From assembly GCF_023734775.1 (NCBI RefSeq), contig NZ_AP025732.1, positions 62,001-126,000 on the forward strand: a DNA stretch of 64,000 nt, written 5' to 3'. Below are positions 56,024 to 64,000 of the stretch, in pieces (within the stretch, counting starts at the first letter, position 1; each line of letters begins with the position of its first letter). The stretch comes from Nostoc cf. commune SO-36 (GTDB taxonomy: Bacteria > Cyanobacteriota > Cyanobacteriia > Cyanobacteriales > Nostocaceae). The notes beneath the pieces are model-generated. The model saw only the letters and a list, made by a program, of their open reading frames with translations, ran no database searches and was not told the origin of the DNA. The translations under genes were made by a program, and so were the position numbers.

Positions 56024-57001
56024 ATGCCACAACATAATTCTGTTACTATAACTGACTTGCAAGCAGCACAAAAGCGCATTTTGGGGATTGCCCACCGCAC
56101 ACCTGTGCTTACTTCTAGAACCTTTAACGATCGCACCAATAGCCAAGTATTCTTTAAGTGCGAAAACTTTCAACGCACGGGGGCATTTAAATTTAGAGGT
56201 GCGTACAATGCCCTAGCCCAACTATCAGCAGCCCAAAAACAAACAGGCGTTCTCACCTATTCATCGGGAAATCATGCCCAAGCGATCGCTTTAGCTGGGC
56301 AATTACTCAATATTTCCACCACCATTGTCATGCCTGATGATGCACCTGCTGTTAAACAAACTGCTACTCGTGGCTATGGTGCAGAGATAATTTTATACAA
56401 TCGCCAAGAAACAAACCGGGAAGAATTAGCCCAAAAATTAGCAAGCGATCGCTCTTTGACACTTATTCCCCCTTACGATCATCCTCATGTAGTCGCCGGA
56501 CAGGGTACAACTGCTTTAGAACTGATTCAAGAAGTTGGTAAATTAGACTTGCTATTAGTTTGTTGTGGCGGTGGCGGATTACTTTCAGGATGTGCGATCG
56601 CAGCCAAAGCACTTTTACCCAATTGTAAAGTAATCGGCGTAGAACCAGCACTTGCCGACGATGCTACCCGCTCCTTTCACACCAAAACTCTGCAAACAGT
56701 CAAAAATCCTCATACCATCGCCGATGGTGCGCGGACTCCTAGCCTGGGTAAAATTACTTTCCCCTTAGTGCTGGATTACGTCGATGATATGGTGACGGTA
56801 TCAGAAGAAGCAATTCTTCGCACCATGTTTTTCTTGTGGGAACGTCTGAAAATTGTCGTTGAACCTACGGGAGTACTCGCAGCAGCAGCCTTACTCGAAG
56901 GTGTGGTGACAGCACCAAAGGCGAGGATTGGTGTCATCATCAGTGGTGGAAATGTAGATTTGGCGCAAGTTGGTAAATTGTTTTCTGTGGGATTGAATTG
57001 A
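56024..57001 (+). CDS. PLP-dependent threonine/serine dehydratase or serine racemase
   Basis: 325 residues from ATG 56024 (MPQHNSVTITDLQAAQKRILG). Fold-type II PLP enzyme: the Schiff-base lysine is in GAFKFRGAYNAL (near residue 53), the phosphate loop is VCCGGGGLLSG near 187, and SSGNHAQ binds substrate. It lacks the C-terminal ACT-like regulatory domain of biosynthetic IlvA, so it is of the catabolic/serine-racemase group; threo-3-hydroxyaspartate dehydratase is another possibility. A stand-alone gene. Confidence 0.9.
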   Translation: MPQHNSVTITDLQAAQKRILGIAHRTPVLTSRTFNDRTNSQVFFKCENFQRTGAFKFRGAYNALAQLSAAQKQTGVLTYSSGNHAQAIALAGQLLNISTTIVMPDDAPAVKQTATRGYGAEIILYNRQETNREELAQKLASDRSLTLIPPYDHPHVVAGQGTTALELIQEVGKLDLLLVCCGGGGLLSGCAIAAKALLPNCKVIGVEPALADDATRSFHTKTLQTVKNPHTIADGARTPSLGKITFPLVLDYVDDMVTVSEEAILRTMFFLWERLKIVVEPTGVLAAAALLEGVVTAPKARIGVIISGGNVDLAQVGKLFSVGLN

Positions 57002-57071
57002 AAAGTTATAGATTTTCTTTACAATCAGTTCTTAGCCTTAACTGAACTGTATTGCTATATACCTTGACAGA

Positions 57072-58692
57072 TTAAGTTTTATCGTATTCTATTTGTCCAT
57101 AATCAAGTTTGATAATTCGGTTTGCTAAATGAAAATAGTGATCGTCGTGGCTAATCACTAGCACTGTTTTACCGCGCGATCGCAGTTCTGGGAGAAGTTG
57201 AGTGTAGAATATTTCTTTGAATACTGGGTCTTGATCGGCTGCCCACTCATCAAATAGATAAATTGGTCGATCTTCCAAGTAAGCTGTGAGCAAAGCTAGC
57301 CGTTTCCGTTGTCCTTGAGAAAGAGAAGTGGTGGAAAGTTGCCCATTTTCAACTTTAACTTTATGGTCTAATTGCAGTTGTTTTAAATATTTTTTGGCTT
57401 GAGCGTCCAAGTCAGAATTTTTTAATCCTAAAAGTTCCTCAAATAAATAAAAGTCGGAAAATACTACGGAAAAATGCTGGCGATACCATTCTCGATTCTC
57501 TTCGCTAATTAAACTCTTCATCAAACCAAATTTCGCCATTTTCTGGGATATAAAGTCCAGTAATTAATTTAGCTAATGTAGATTTACCGCTACCATTGCC
57601 GCCGACAATAAAGACTAATTCTTGAGGATAGAGTGTCAAATCTATAGGGCCAAAAATAAAGCTATTGTCTTCTTGCTCTGTGTAGTAAGTGTGGGTAACA
57701 CGTTTAAATTTTAAGCTGTGCCAGTCAGATTTCAGAGCAGGTGGAACAGTGGATATTTCAGTTCGACTAGCTAGAGATAAACCCAGTGATTCGATTTTTT
57801 GTAAAGCAATGCTGGCTTTGCTTAATAAGGGAAGTTTACTGATGATGTTATCCATCGGTAACACCAAGTAAGTGAAAGTCAAAATGTAGCCAGAGAGAGT
57901 TTCGGGATTGATGGTAAGCAGATTAGGCAGCACGAACAATACAAAACCGAGAGCAAAAAAGAATATGAGTTGACCCCAGCTTGAAGTTATGGCAAAAAGG
58001 CTTAGACCATTAACATTATGATGACGGAACTCGTTAGCAGTTGATTGTAATTTCTCTTCTAAAAAGTCTTCACGCCGCTTGTAGTTTAGTTTGAGTTCCT
58101 TGACTCCTTCGGTAATGGTGCGAAAATGTTTAAACAGTTGATCTTCATCTTCACGAGCTAAAGCCAACAATTTCCCGCCTCTGTTGAGTAGCCACTGACA
58201 ACTAGCGATCGCAACTACTGAAATCCCACAAACCATCAACAATACTAACCAAGAAAGCCAGGTTATATACGTTATACAACCCAGGACGATCGCTAAATTA
58301 ATAAAAATAAAAGGCATCTGATAAACAGCATTAGCCACCGCCTGGATATCTTCTGTTAAAGTTGCCAATAATCGAGAATTCCCTAAGCGTTCCAGATGAC
58401 TCAACTCGGAAGCGAGAATCTGGCGACTCAAACGCATCCGTAATTGCAAGACTGCATTTTGAGAAAGACGAATCAGCATCACTTGAGAAATGATACTGGT
58501 AATTAGTGCAACAATTGCCAGCCCCGCAAAACCCCAAATTATCGATGTGAGGCGGGAAGCATTACCGCTACTTGCAGCATGGCTAATTAAGGCAATCAAG
58601 CCAGCACTACTACCGCCACTCAAAAATCCAGTAGCGATCGCGATCGCTACCATCCCCCAAGAAGAACGCAAAAGAAAGTAAATCAAATTCAT
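57072..58692 (-). pseudogene. Cyclic-peptide export ABC transporter (SyrD/PvdE-type), frameshifted
   Basis: 58692-57505 encodes six transmembrane helices and the first half of the ATPase (Walker A VGGNGSGKSTLAKL) and stops after GEIWFDEEFN. The second half continues in another frame from about 57510 to 57072 (LISEENREWYRQHFSVVF, signature LSQGQRKRLALL, Walker B IYLFDEWAADQDP, VISHDDHYF). A single indel near 57515 explains it. The intact protein would be ~545 residues, the usual length of cyclic-peptide or siderophore exporters. No peptide synthetase is nearby. Could be a real mutation or a sequencing error. Confidence 0.85.
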
Positions 58693-59011
58693 GACAGATG
58701 CCTATACCCAGTTGGATACAACAAAAAATGAAAATCTCTCTTTTTATGTCCCATGCGCGATTTCCATAATAGTTGTTTGCCAACCAATTAAATTTGCATT
58801 GCTAGGGTAAATTTTATATTTTACCAGTTAAACACCCTTTCAAATATCACGATGAATCAGGCAGAAGACAGCTAGGACTTTGCTTTAAGCAAAAATACAT
58901 TTCTAATTTCTTCTGCCTCTTGCCTTTCTTTGGTAAGCTAGTTGAAATTACAGCTAATTCTGTCAAGAAACTGTCAAATTACCTGCTCAGTTTTCCAGGG
59001 TGAAATTTGCG
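58693..59011. other. Upstream region of hpnP
   Basis: No gene or clear repeat. AT-rich, with room for the divergent promoters of the ABC gene and hpnP. No strong ribosome site is seen at 59012; GGG lies 12 bases before it. Confidence 0.5.
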
Positions 59012-60667
59012 ATGACTGTGAATTTAAAGTCTTTAGAGAATCAAATTAACGTAGCGGCCGATTCCAAAACCGCTCCTGTGACTCAAGGAACACGCTACGT
59101 TCCTTCGCACCATCGACGCATTCTGTGTATTTTTCCCAAGTACAGCCGCTCCTTTGGTACTTTTCATCACGCTTACCCACTCATGGGTAATGTCCGGGCT
59201 TTTATGCCACCCCAAGGTATTTTAATTGTGGCTGCCTACTTACCTAAACAATGGGAAGTCCGGTTTATTGATGAGAATGTCAAATCAGCAACCCGGGCTG
59301 ATTATAACTGGGCTGATGTGGTGATTGTGAGTGGAATGCATATCCAGAAACCACAGATTAATCAAATTAATGAACTTGCCCATCGAGCCGGGAAAATTAC
59401 CGTTGTCGGTGGCCCCTCAGTATCTGGTTGTCCAGAATATTACCCTGAATTTGATATTTTACATTTGGGTGAATTGGGAGATGCTAGCGATCGCATGATC
59501 GAATATTTAGACCAAAACTCTCAACGTCCCCAAGCGCAAATTCGCTTTGAAACCAAGGAACGTTTACCCTTAACAGAGTTTCCCACCCCATCTTATCATT
59601 TGCTGAATATTAATAATTATTTCCTGGCAAATGTGCAGTTTTCTAGCGGTTGCCCTTATCACTGCGAGTTTTGCGATATTCCCGAACTCTATGGCAACAG
59701 TCCCCGGATGAAAACACCAGAGCAAGTAGTCGCCGAGTTAGATGCAATGCGACAATCTGGCAATTTGGGGGCAGTGTATTTTGTTGATGATAACTTTGTT
59801 GGCGATCGCCGCGCCGCCATGAAGTTACTTCCGCACCTGATTGACTGGCAAAAACGCAATGGCTACCCAATCCAGTTTGCCTGTGAAGCAACGCTCAACC
59901 TAGCTCAAAGTCCAAAGCTGCTAGAAATGATGCGTGAAGCTTATTTCTGCACAATCTTTTGCGGCATCGAAACACCAGAACCAAATGCTCTCCATGCGAT
60001 TTCTAAAGACCACAATCTGAGTATGCCAATCTTAAAAGCGATTCAGGTTTTAAATAGTTATGGCATGGAAGTAGTATCAGGAATCATCATCGGGTTAGAT
60101 ACAGATACACCAGAAACCGCAGACCGAATTATCGAATTTATGCGGGCATCGCAAATTCCCATGTTGACAATTAACCTGCTTCATGCATTACCGAGAACTC
60201 CATTATGGCGGAGATTAGAAGCAGAAGGGCGACTTCTGTTTGATGAAAGCCGCGAATCAAATGTTGAATTTTTGATGCCTTACGAGCAAGTTGTTGAGAT
60301 GTGGCGGCGCTGCATTACAACTGCTTATGAGCCGGAATTTTTATATCAGCGATTTGCCTACAACATGGAACACACTTATCCAAATCGCATCGAAGTTCCT
60401 AACAGCCCATCTCGCACTTCTGGGGCTAATATTCGCAAAGGTTTAACTTATTTAGCTAATATTTTGCTGCGAATAGGCTTATTTAGTAACTATCGTCAGA
60501 CTTTCTGGAAAATGGCCAAGCCAGCACTAAAAGCAGGTAACATCGAAAACTTGATTCACGTTGGACTTGTCGGACACCATTTAATTAAGTTTGCCCAAGA
60601 TTGCGCCAAAAATGAAGAATCAGCTTCGTTTTATTCCCAGAGAATTGTTACGAAAGTTCGTAGTTAA
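59012..60667 (+). CDS. hpnP: Hopanoid C-2 methylase (B12-binding radical SAM)
   Basis: 551 residues from ATG 59012. It methylates C-2 of bacteriohopanepolyols to give 2-methylhopanoids in membranes. The N-terminal B12-binding region (~30-165: SFGTFHHAYPLMGNVRAFMPPQG, VSGMHIQKPQINQINELAH, VGGPSVSGCPEYYPEFDILHLGE) matches HpnP closely. The radical SAM core has its three cluster cysteines in CPYHCEFCDIPELYG near residue 213. The C-terminal DUF4070 part ends VGHHLIKFAQD...ESASFYS, the same end as known HpnP proteins. No other hopanoid gene is next to it. Known in N. punctiforme and linked to stress and akinetes there. Confidence 0.93.
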   Translation: MTVNLKSLENQINVAADSKTAPVTQGTRYVPSHHRRILCIFPKYSRSFGTFHHAYPLMGNVRAFMPPQGILIVAAYLPKQWEVRFIDENVKSATRADYNWADVVIVSGMHIQKPQINQINELAHRAGKITVVGGPSVSGCPEYYPEFDILHLGELGDASDRMIEYLDQNSQRPQAQIRFETKERLPLTEFPTPSYHLLNINNYFLANVQFSSGCPYHCEFCDIPELYGNSPRMKTPEQVVAELDAMRQSGNLGAVYFVDDNFVGDRRAAMKLLPHLIDWQKRNGYPIQFACEATLNLAQSPKLLEMMREAYFCTIFCGIETPEPNALHAISKDHNLSMPILKAIQVLNSYGMEVVSGIIIGLDTDTPETADRIIEFMRASQIPMLTINLLHALPRTPLWRRLEAEGRLLFDESRESNVEFLMPYEQVVEMWRRCITTAYEPEFLYQRFAYNMEHTYPNRIEVPNSPSRTSGANIRKGLTYLANILLRIGLFSNYRQTFWKMAKPALKAGNIENLIHVGLVGHHLIKFAQDCAKNEESASFYSQRIVTKVRS

Positions 60668-60983
60668 GGTAACAATTAAAATAAGTTTTGAGAGGCTAAA
60701 AGTCTGTTAGAGGTATATACAGAACTGTAAAAAAGTAACCTTGAAGATACACTAGCGATACTTCCTTGGAAAGACGCGATCGCACTGCTACCTGCCTAAG
60801 ATTGTAAGGGTTGAAAGCCCACAATCCATGAAATTATAAGTAATTTCCACTTAGAGATCAAGCAAATATCCTCAGTTGGTACTCCTTTTAAGCGGGGTGC
60901 GATCGCCTGGGCTAACTGCATCAGCAAAGCTAATGGCGCAGTCAGCAATCTCACATATTTGTCAAAGTCGTAACGGAGGATTC
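60668..60983. other. hpnP-MBL intergenic region
   Basis: No gene. A reading frame runs from 60876 into the next gene but lacks a start signal; the real start is at 60984. Two HIP1-like sites are present. Confidence 0.5.
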
Positions 60984-61838
60984 ATGCAAATTCATCATCT
61001 CAATTGCGGCTGTATGTGTCCAATTGGTGGGGCCTTCTTCGATGGCTTCAGTCGCGGCCCGAAGGCTCACCTCGTCTGCCACTGTCTGCTCATCGAGACA
61101 CAGCAGGGACTTGTTCTCATTGATACGGGCTTCGGACTGCGCGATATTCAGTCTCCTTACTCTCGTCTCAGCCCGTTCTTCATTCATTTCAATGGCATCG
61201 AGTTTGATAAAAAATACACGGCACTCGATCAAATTGAGAAGTTGGGATTTTCCGCGCGAGATGTGCGTCATATTGTGCTTACTCACCTCGATTTCGATCA
61301 TGCCGGTGGTCTAGAGGATTTCCCGGAAGCAACCGTCCACGTAATGCAGACTGAGATGGAAACCGCCCAGGATCGGCATGGCTTCATTGCTAAAAGGCGC
61401 TTTCGTCCCGAACAGTGGGACGAGGTTAAGCATTGGAAGTATTATTCGGCGGGAGGCGAACCTTGGTTCGGTTTTGAAGCAGTACGTAACCTCGACGGAC
61501 TACCGCCAGAGATTCTCCTCATCCCCCTTGCTGGTCACACACGGGGTCATGCTGGTATCGCCATCGATACACCAGAGGGTTGGCTTCTACACGCAGGTGA
61601 TGCCTACTTTTATCGGCACGAGATGGACTCAGCTAAAAGACGCTGCACACCAGGTTTACGCGCCTACCAATGGATGATGGAAGTGGATCGCAATGCTCGG
61701 TTGCTCAATCAAGATCGACTACGCGCATTATCAAGCGATCGCAATCAGGACGTGCGCCTGTTCTGTAGTCATGATGCTATTGAGTTCAAAGCGTTCACTG
61801 ATCAATCTAGCGTTCAAAACGAGAAAGTTCATCAATAA
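60984..61838 (+). CDS. Metallo-beta-lactamase-fold hydrolase (lactonase-like)
   Basis: 284 residues from ATG 60984; GGAGG (60975-60979) 4 bases upstream fixes the start. The metal motif HIVLTHLDFDHAGGLEDF is near residue 92-108, with further ligands in PLAGHTRGHAGIA, HAGDAYFY and LFCSHDAIEF. This set matches quorum-quenching N-acyl-homoserine lactonase-type MBL proteins. The N-terminus is Cys/Gly-rich (HHLNCGCMCPIGG). The natural substrate is not known. It lies between hpnP and the phosphatidyltransferase on the same strand, but gaps of 316 and 78 bases leave operon membership open. Confidence 0.88.
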   Translation: MQIHHLNCGCMCPIGGAFFDGFSRGPKAHLVCHCLLIETQQGLVLIDTGFGLRDIQSPYSRLSPFFIHFNGIEFDKKYTALDQIEKLGFSARDVRHIVLTHLDFDHAGGLEDFPEATVHVMQTEMETAQDRHGFIAKRRFRPEQWDEVKHWKYYSAGGEPWFGFEAVRNLDGLPPEILLIPLAGHTRGHAGIAIDTPEGWLLHAGDAYFYRHEMDSAKRRCTPGLRAYQWMMEVDRNARLLNQDRLRALSSDRNQDVRLFCSHDAIEFKAFTDQSSVQNEKVHQ

Positions 61839-61916
61839 AAATCTATAACTTTATATGGATGTGGTAATTTGCAGTGTTAGAGATATTCAAAGACCACATC
61901 AAATCCAAGTTCATCT

Positions 61917-62531
61917 ATGACTACAAAGCCTTGGGATGCTCAACTTGCTTACTGGCTAGTTCGACCTCTAAAAGACAGTTGGGTAAACCCCAATCATCTC
62001 ACCACACTCAGACTCCTGACTGGATTGCTAGCCACAGCAGCCTTGGCAGTTGGTAGTGCAGACTGGGCTAACATCGGGGCTGGGCTGTTTGTGTTATCGA
62101 ACTTTTTGGATCACACAGACGGTGAATTAGCCCGTTTAAGTGGAAAAAGCAGCAAATTTGGTTACTTATATGATTTAGCTAGTGATACAGCTATTAACGT
62201 TCTCTTGTTTGTGGGTATTGGGTATGGACTGAGGAACAGCTACCTTGGTGATTGGACATTGCTGATGGGCTTAGTATCAGGTGTATCTGTTGCTTCAATT
62301 TTTGCTTGCATTTTCCAATGGCAAAATAAGATAGAGCAAAAACTAGGTAAAGATGCCAGTCGTCCTCCTAATTTTGCTGGATTTGACATTGAAGATGTGC
62401 TGTATTTGTTTCCGCTAGTGACTCTGTTGCAGGGACTAGTACCATTGCTTATCGCAGCTACAATTGGCGCACCAGCTTTTGCAATATGGTTTTTTTGGAA
62501 ATATCGCTTACTTCTCCAGACGGAAGAATGA
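61917..62531 (+). CDS. CDP-alcohol phosphatidyltransferase
   Basis: 204 residues with about five transmembrane helices. The complete family motif is present: DHTDGELARLSGKSSKFGYLYDLASD (about residues 62-87), giving all four Asp and the DG..AR...G...D...D pattern. Such enzymes move a phospho-alcohol from CDP-linked substrates, or a CDP-activated head group, onto lipid. The next genes are a nucleotidyltransferase that could make the CDP donor and phosphoenolpyruvate mutase, which suggests a phosphonate head group (inference). The sequence is unlike PgsA or PssA in its start (MTTKPWDAQLAYWLVRPLKDSWVNPNHLTTLRL), the opening seen in head-group transferases. Confidence 0.9.
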   Translation: MTTKPWDAQLAYWLVRPLKDSWVNPNHLTTLRLLTGLLATAALAVGSADWANIGAGLFVLSNFLDHTDGELARLSGKSSKFGYLYDLASDTAINVLLFVGIGYGLRNSYLGDWTLLMGLVSGVSVASIFACIFQWQNKIEQKLGKDASRPPNFAGFDIEDVLYLFPLVTLLQGLVPLLIAATIGAPAFAIWFFWKYRLLLQTEE

Positions 62532-62714
62532 ACGGCATTATGTATTTGCTGAATAAGCATTTTGCTCTTTGTATTTTTTGTGCAGTTTCACAAAGAATTG
62601 CTATTAGATTAAGAATTAATTAACAAATATTATCTTGAGCAAAAAACAGTCATTATAAAATACTAGGGAAATTTCCGGATTTCCTGATGTCGTAGCTCTG
62701 TTGGTGATTTGACG

Positions 62715-63470
62715 ATGAAGGCAATTATCTTAGCTGCTGGCGTTGGACGACGCTTAGGTAAAGACGGGCAAATCCAACCCAAATGCTTACTGAAGTTTAA
62801 CGGCAAATCTCTACTAGAGCGCCATTTTAACTATCTCCGTCATTACCAAATTGATGAAGTAGTGATTGCTGTGGGTTATCAAGCACAAAAAATTCAGGAT
62901 GAAATCAAAGCATTAGGAGCCGAAAGTTGGGTTAGTACAATTTATAATCCTGACTACACCAAAGGCAGTACAATCAGCCTTTGGACTGTACGTCAGCATT
63001 TAGTTGCTGGCGATGACATATTATTAATGGATGCAGATGTATTGTGCGATCGCCGCATCATCGAACGATTGGTAAAGACAAATATCCCCAACAGCTTCTT
63101 ATTAGATCGGGATTTTGAACCGGGAGATGAACCCGTGAAGCTTTGTGTTAGAGATAATTATCTAGTGGAGTTTCGTAAACAAGTAGCTCCTGGTTTAGCT
63201 TATGATTTTGCCGGTGAGTCAGTGGGATTCTTTCGTTTTGGAAGTGCTGTTGCTCAACGTCTTGCGATTCGCACAGAACAATATGTTACAGACGGACGCG
63301 AGAATGAACCTTATGAAGAAGTAATTCGGGATCTATTATTAGAAACTCCAGAAACATTTGGTTACGAAGACATCACTGGATTACCTTGGCTCGAAATCGA
63401 TTTTCCCCAAGATATTCAACGCGCTCAAAACGATATTTTACCTCAGATAGAAGTCGCAGAAAATTTCTGA
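62715..63470 (+). CDS. LicC/PntC-like nucleotidyltransferase
   Basis: 251 residues from ATG 62715. NTP-transferase fold: nucleotide loop AIILAAGVGRRLGKDG with PKCLLKFNGKSLLERHFNYL, metal Asp in ILLMDADVLCD (near residue 107), and a C-terminal metal/sugar site in LPWLEIDFPQDIQRA. The pattern (KCLLKFNGKSLLERHF, YNPDYTKGSTISLWTVRQHL) is that of phosphocholine or 2-aminoethylphosphonate cytidylyltransferases. Following the CDP-alcohol transferase and before phosphoenolpyruvate mutase, it most likely activates a phosphonate with CTP (inference). An alternative is sugar-1-phosphate activation. Confidence 0.85.
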   Translation: MKAIILAAGVGRRLGKDGQIQPKCLLKFNGKSLLERHFNYLRHYQIDEVVIAVGYQAQKIQDEIKALGAESWVSTIYNPDYTKGSTISLWTVRQHLVAGDDILLMDADVLCDRRIIERLVKTNIPNSFLLDRDFEPGDEPVKLCVRDNYLVEFRKQVAPGLAYDFAGESVGFFRFGSAVAQRLAIRTEQYVTDGRENEPYEEVIRDLLLETPETFGYEDITGLPWLEIDFPQDIQRAQNDILPQIEVAENF

Positions 63471-63848
63471 AAATATCTTTGAAAGAATTCAGGAGTCAGG
63501 AGTCAGAATTCAGTATGAATTATTTGCTACTAGCGGGTGAATCAAGGGGTTGAAAATACCCATTAAACCAATTCGCAATTCGCAATTCGCAATTCGCAAT
63601 GACGCTCGCGGACTCGCTACCGCTACGCTAACGCAATTACGTTTTATGACGGGGATTTAGACCCCGACACAAAACGCGCTGCCTCTGCCTATAGAGGCAG
63701 GGGACTTAAACCCCCAAAGTTTATTAAATATCCGATTTAGTGGTCAAAAACATAGTGGCAGTTTTGAATTTCTCACTAATTGATTCAGAATTCTGACTCC
63801 TAAATTCTGAATTCTTCTTTAATTTATAGGTTGAAAAAAGCAGAATAA
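63471..63848. repeat. Repeat-rich spacer before phosphoenolpyruvate mutase
   Basis: A GAATTCAGGAGTCAGGAGTC element with its inverted end GAATTCTGACTCC...GAATTC (63484-63822), interrupted by CAATTCG tandem units (63570-63598), the string GCGGACTCGCTACCGCTACG and a copy of the dispersed repeat seen at 52456 (63648-63726). These repeats are nested. No gene. Confidence 0.75.
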
Positions 63849-64000
63849 ATGCATCCAATATTTGCACCCAATGACACCTCTGCAAAATTAAATAAATGTG
63901 CCCAATTGCGGTTATTACTAGAATCGCCTCAACTCGACTTCATTATGGAAGCTCACAATGGCATTAGCGCCCGCATTGTAGAAGAGGCTGGATTTAAAGG
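63849..64000 (+). CDS. Phosphoenolpyruvate mutase (5' end only, runs off the window)
   Basis: The first 50 codons are visible from ATG 63849: [27 protein letters not shown], then [23 protein letters not shown]. This is the characteristic N-terminus of phosphoenolpyruvate mutase (PepM/AepX), where the Met-Glu-Ala-His-Asn-Gly segment shapes the active site. PepM makes phosphonopyruvate, the start of nearly all phosphonate synthesis. The decarboxylase and transaminase expected downstream are outside the window. The isocitrate-lyase superfamily alternatives are less likely with MEAHNG. Confidence 0.88.
   Translation, partial: MHPIFAPNDTSAKLNKCAQLRLLLESPQLDFIMEAHNGISARIVEEAGFK

Noticed and set aside
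56024..57001. Biosynthetic threonine deaminase IlvA linked to thrB
   Set aside because: No ACT-like regulatory domain and 29 kb from thrB; the catabolic or racemase type fits better.

Overview
The window looks like chromosomal DNA of a filamentous, heterocyst-forming cyanobacterium close to Nostoc (probably the Nostoc punctiforme group). The evidence is the frequent GCGATCGC (HIP1) octamers, a fbp-tal-zwf-opcA oxidative pentose phosphate cluster, ndhD paralogues, an rbp-rpsU pair, an xisI remnant, heptameric short tandem repeats and many small palindromic or MITE-like elements. GC content looks moderate (around 40 percent by eye). No reading was checked against a database.

Layout. 1-3.9 kb: an ethylene-receptor-type histidine kinase (cut by the window edge), an IS1182-family element and tRNA-Val(CAC). 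3.9-10 kb: a probable SRP RNA, then fbp, tal, zwf and opcA. 10-19 kb: a glutathione S-transferase, cobyrinate a,c-diamide synthase, a lipoprotein-like protein, a DUF1517-like protein, an IS200/IS605-type tnpB, a large pentapeptide-repeat protein and divergent tyrA. 19.1-20.7 kb: a 17-repeat CRISPR array with no cas genes. 20.8-24 kb: SDR, a frameshifted SMP-30-like gene, an ABM-domain membrane protein, and fused remnants of xisI and an F420/NADP oxidoreductase. 24-30 kb: two ndhD paralogues flanking thrB and a possible toxin/immunity pair. 30-37.4 kb: a response regulator and a REC-histidine kinase facing apart, CsbD, SMI1/KNR4, a secreted TPR protein and rbp-rpsU. 37.6-45 kb: a Ser/Thr kinase, a STAND NTPase whose upstream partner is split by an IS1634-like element, and two decaying toxin-antitoxin modules. 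45-48.4 kb: a pentapeptide protein, an M20D amidohydrolase and a hemerythrin protein. 48.8-54.7 kb (minus strand): guanidine-I riboswitch, two DUF1989 proteins (carboxyguanidine deiminase type) and a frameshifted urea/guanidine carboxylase. 55-58.7 kb: SDR, a serine/threonine dehydratase and a frameshifted cyclic-peptide ABC exporter. 59-64 kb: hopanoid C-2 methylase, an MBL-fold hydrolase, a CDP-alcohol phosphatidyltransferase, a LicC/PntC-like nucleotidyltransferase and the start of phosphoenolpyruvate mutase.

How the genes work together. fbp-tal-zwf-opcA supplies NADPH by the oxidative pentose phosphate route, with OpcA activating Zwf. The riboswitch operon is a guanidine-assimilation unit, apparently damaged by a frameshift and by repeats inserted ahead of the carboxylase. 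The right-hand end carries the parts expected for making a phosphonate, activating it with CTP and moving it onto a lipid: a candidate phosphonolipid pathway beside a membrane-lipid methylase. The STAND gene and its IS-split neighbour share a short C-terminal/N-terminal motif, as in two-gene NLR defence systems with homotypic signalling.

State of the sequence. At least four otherwise intact genes carry single frameshifts (SMP-30-like, PIN toxin, guanidine carboxylase, ABC exporter), one toxin carries two Trp-to-amber changes, and several genes are fused or split. Either the strain is accumulating pseudogenes or the assembly has indel errors; raw reads would decide.
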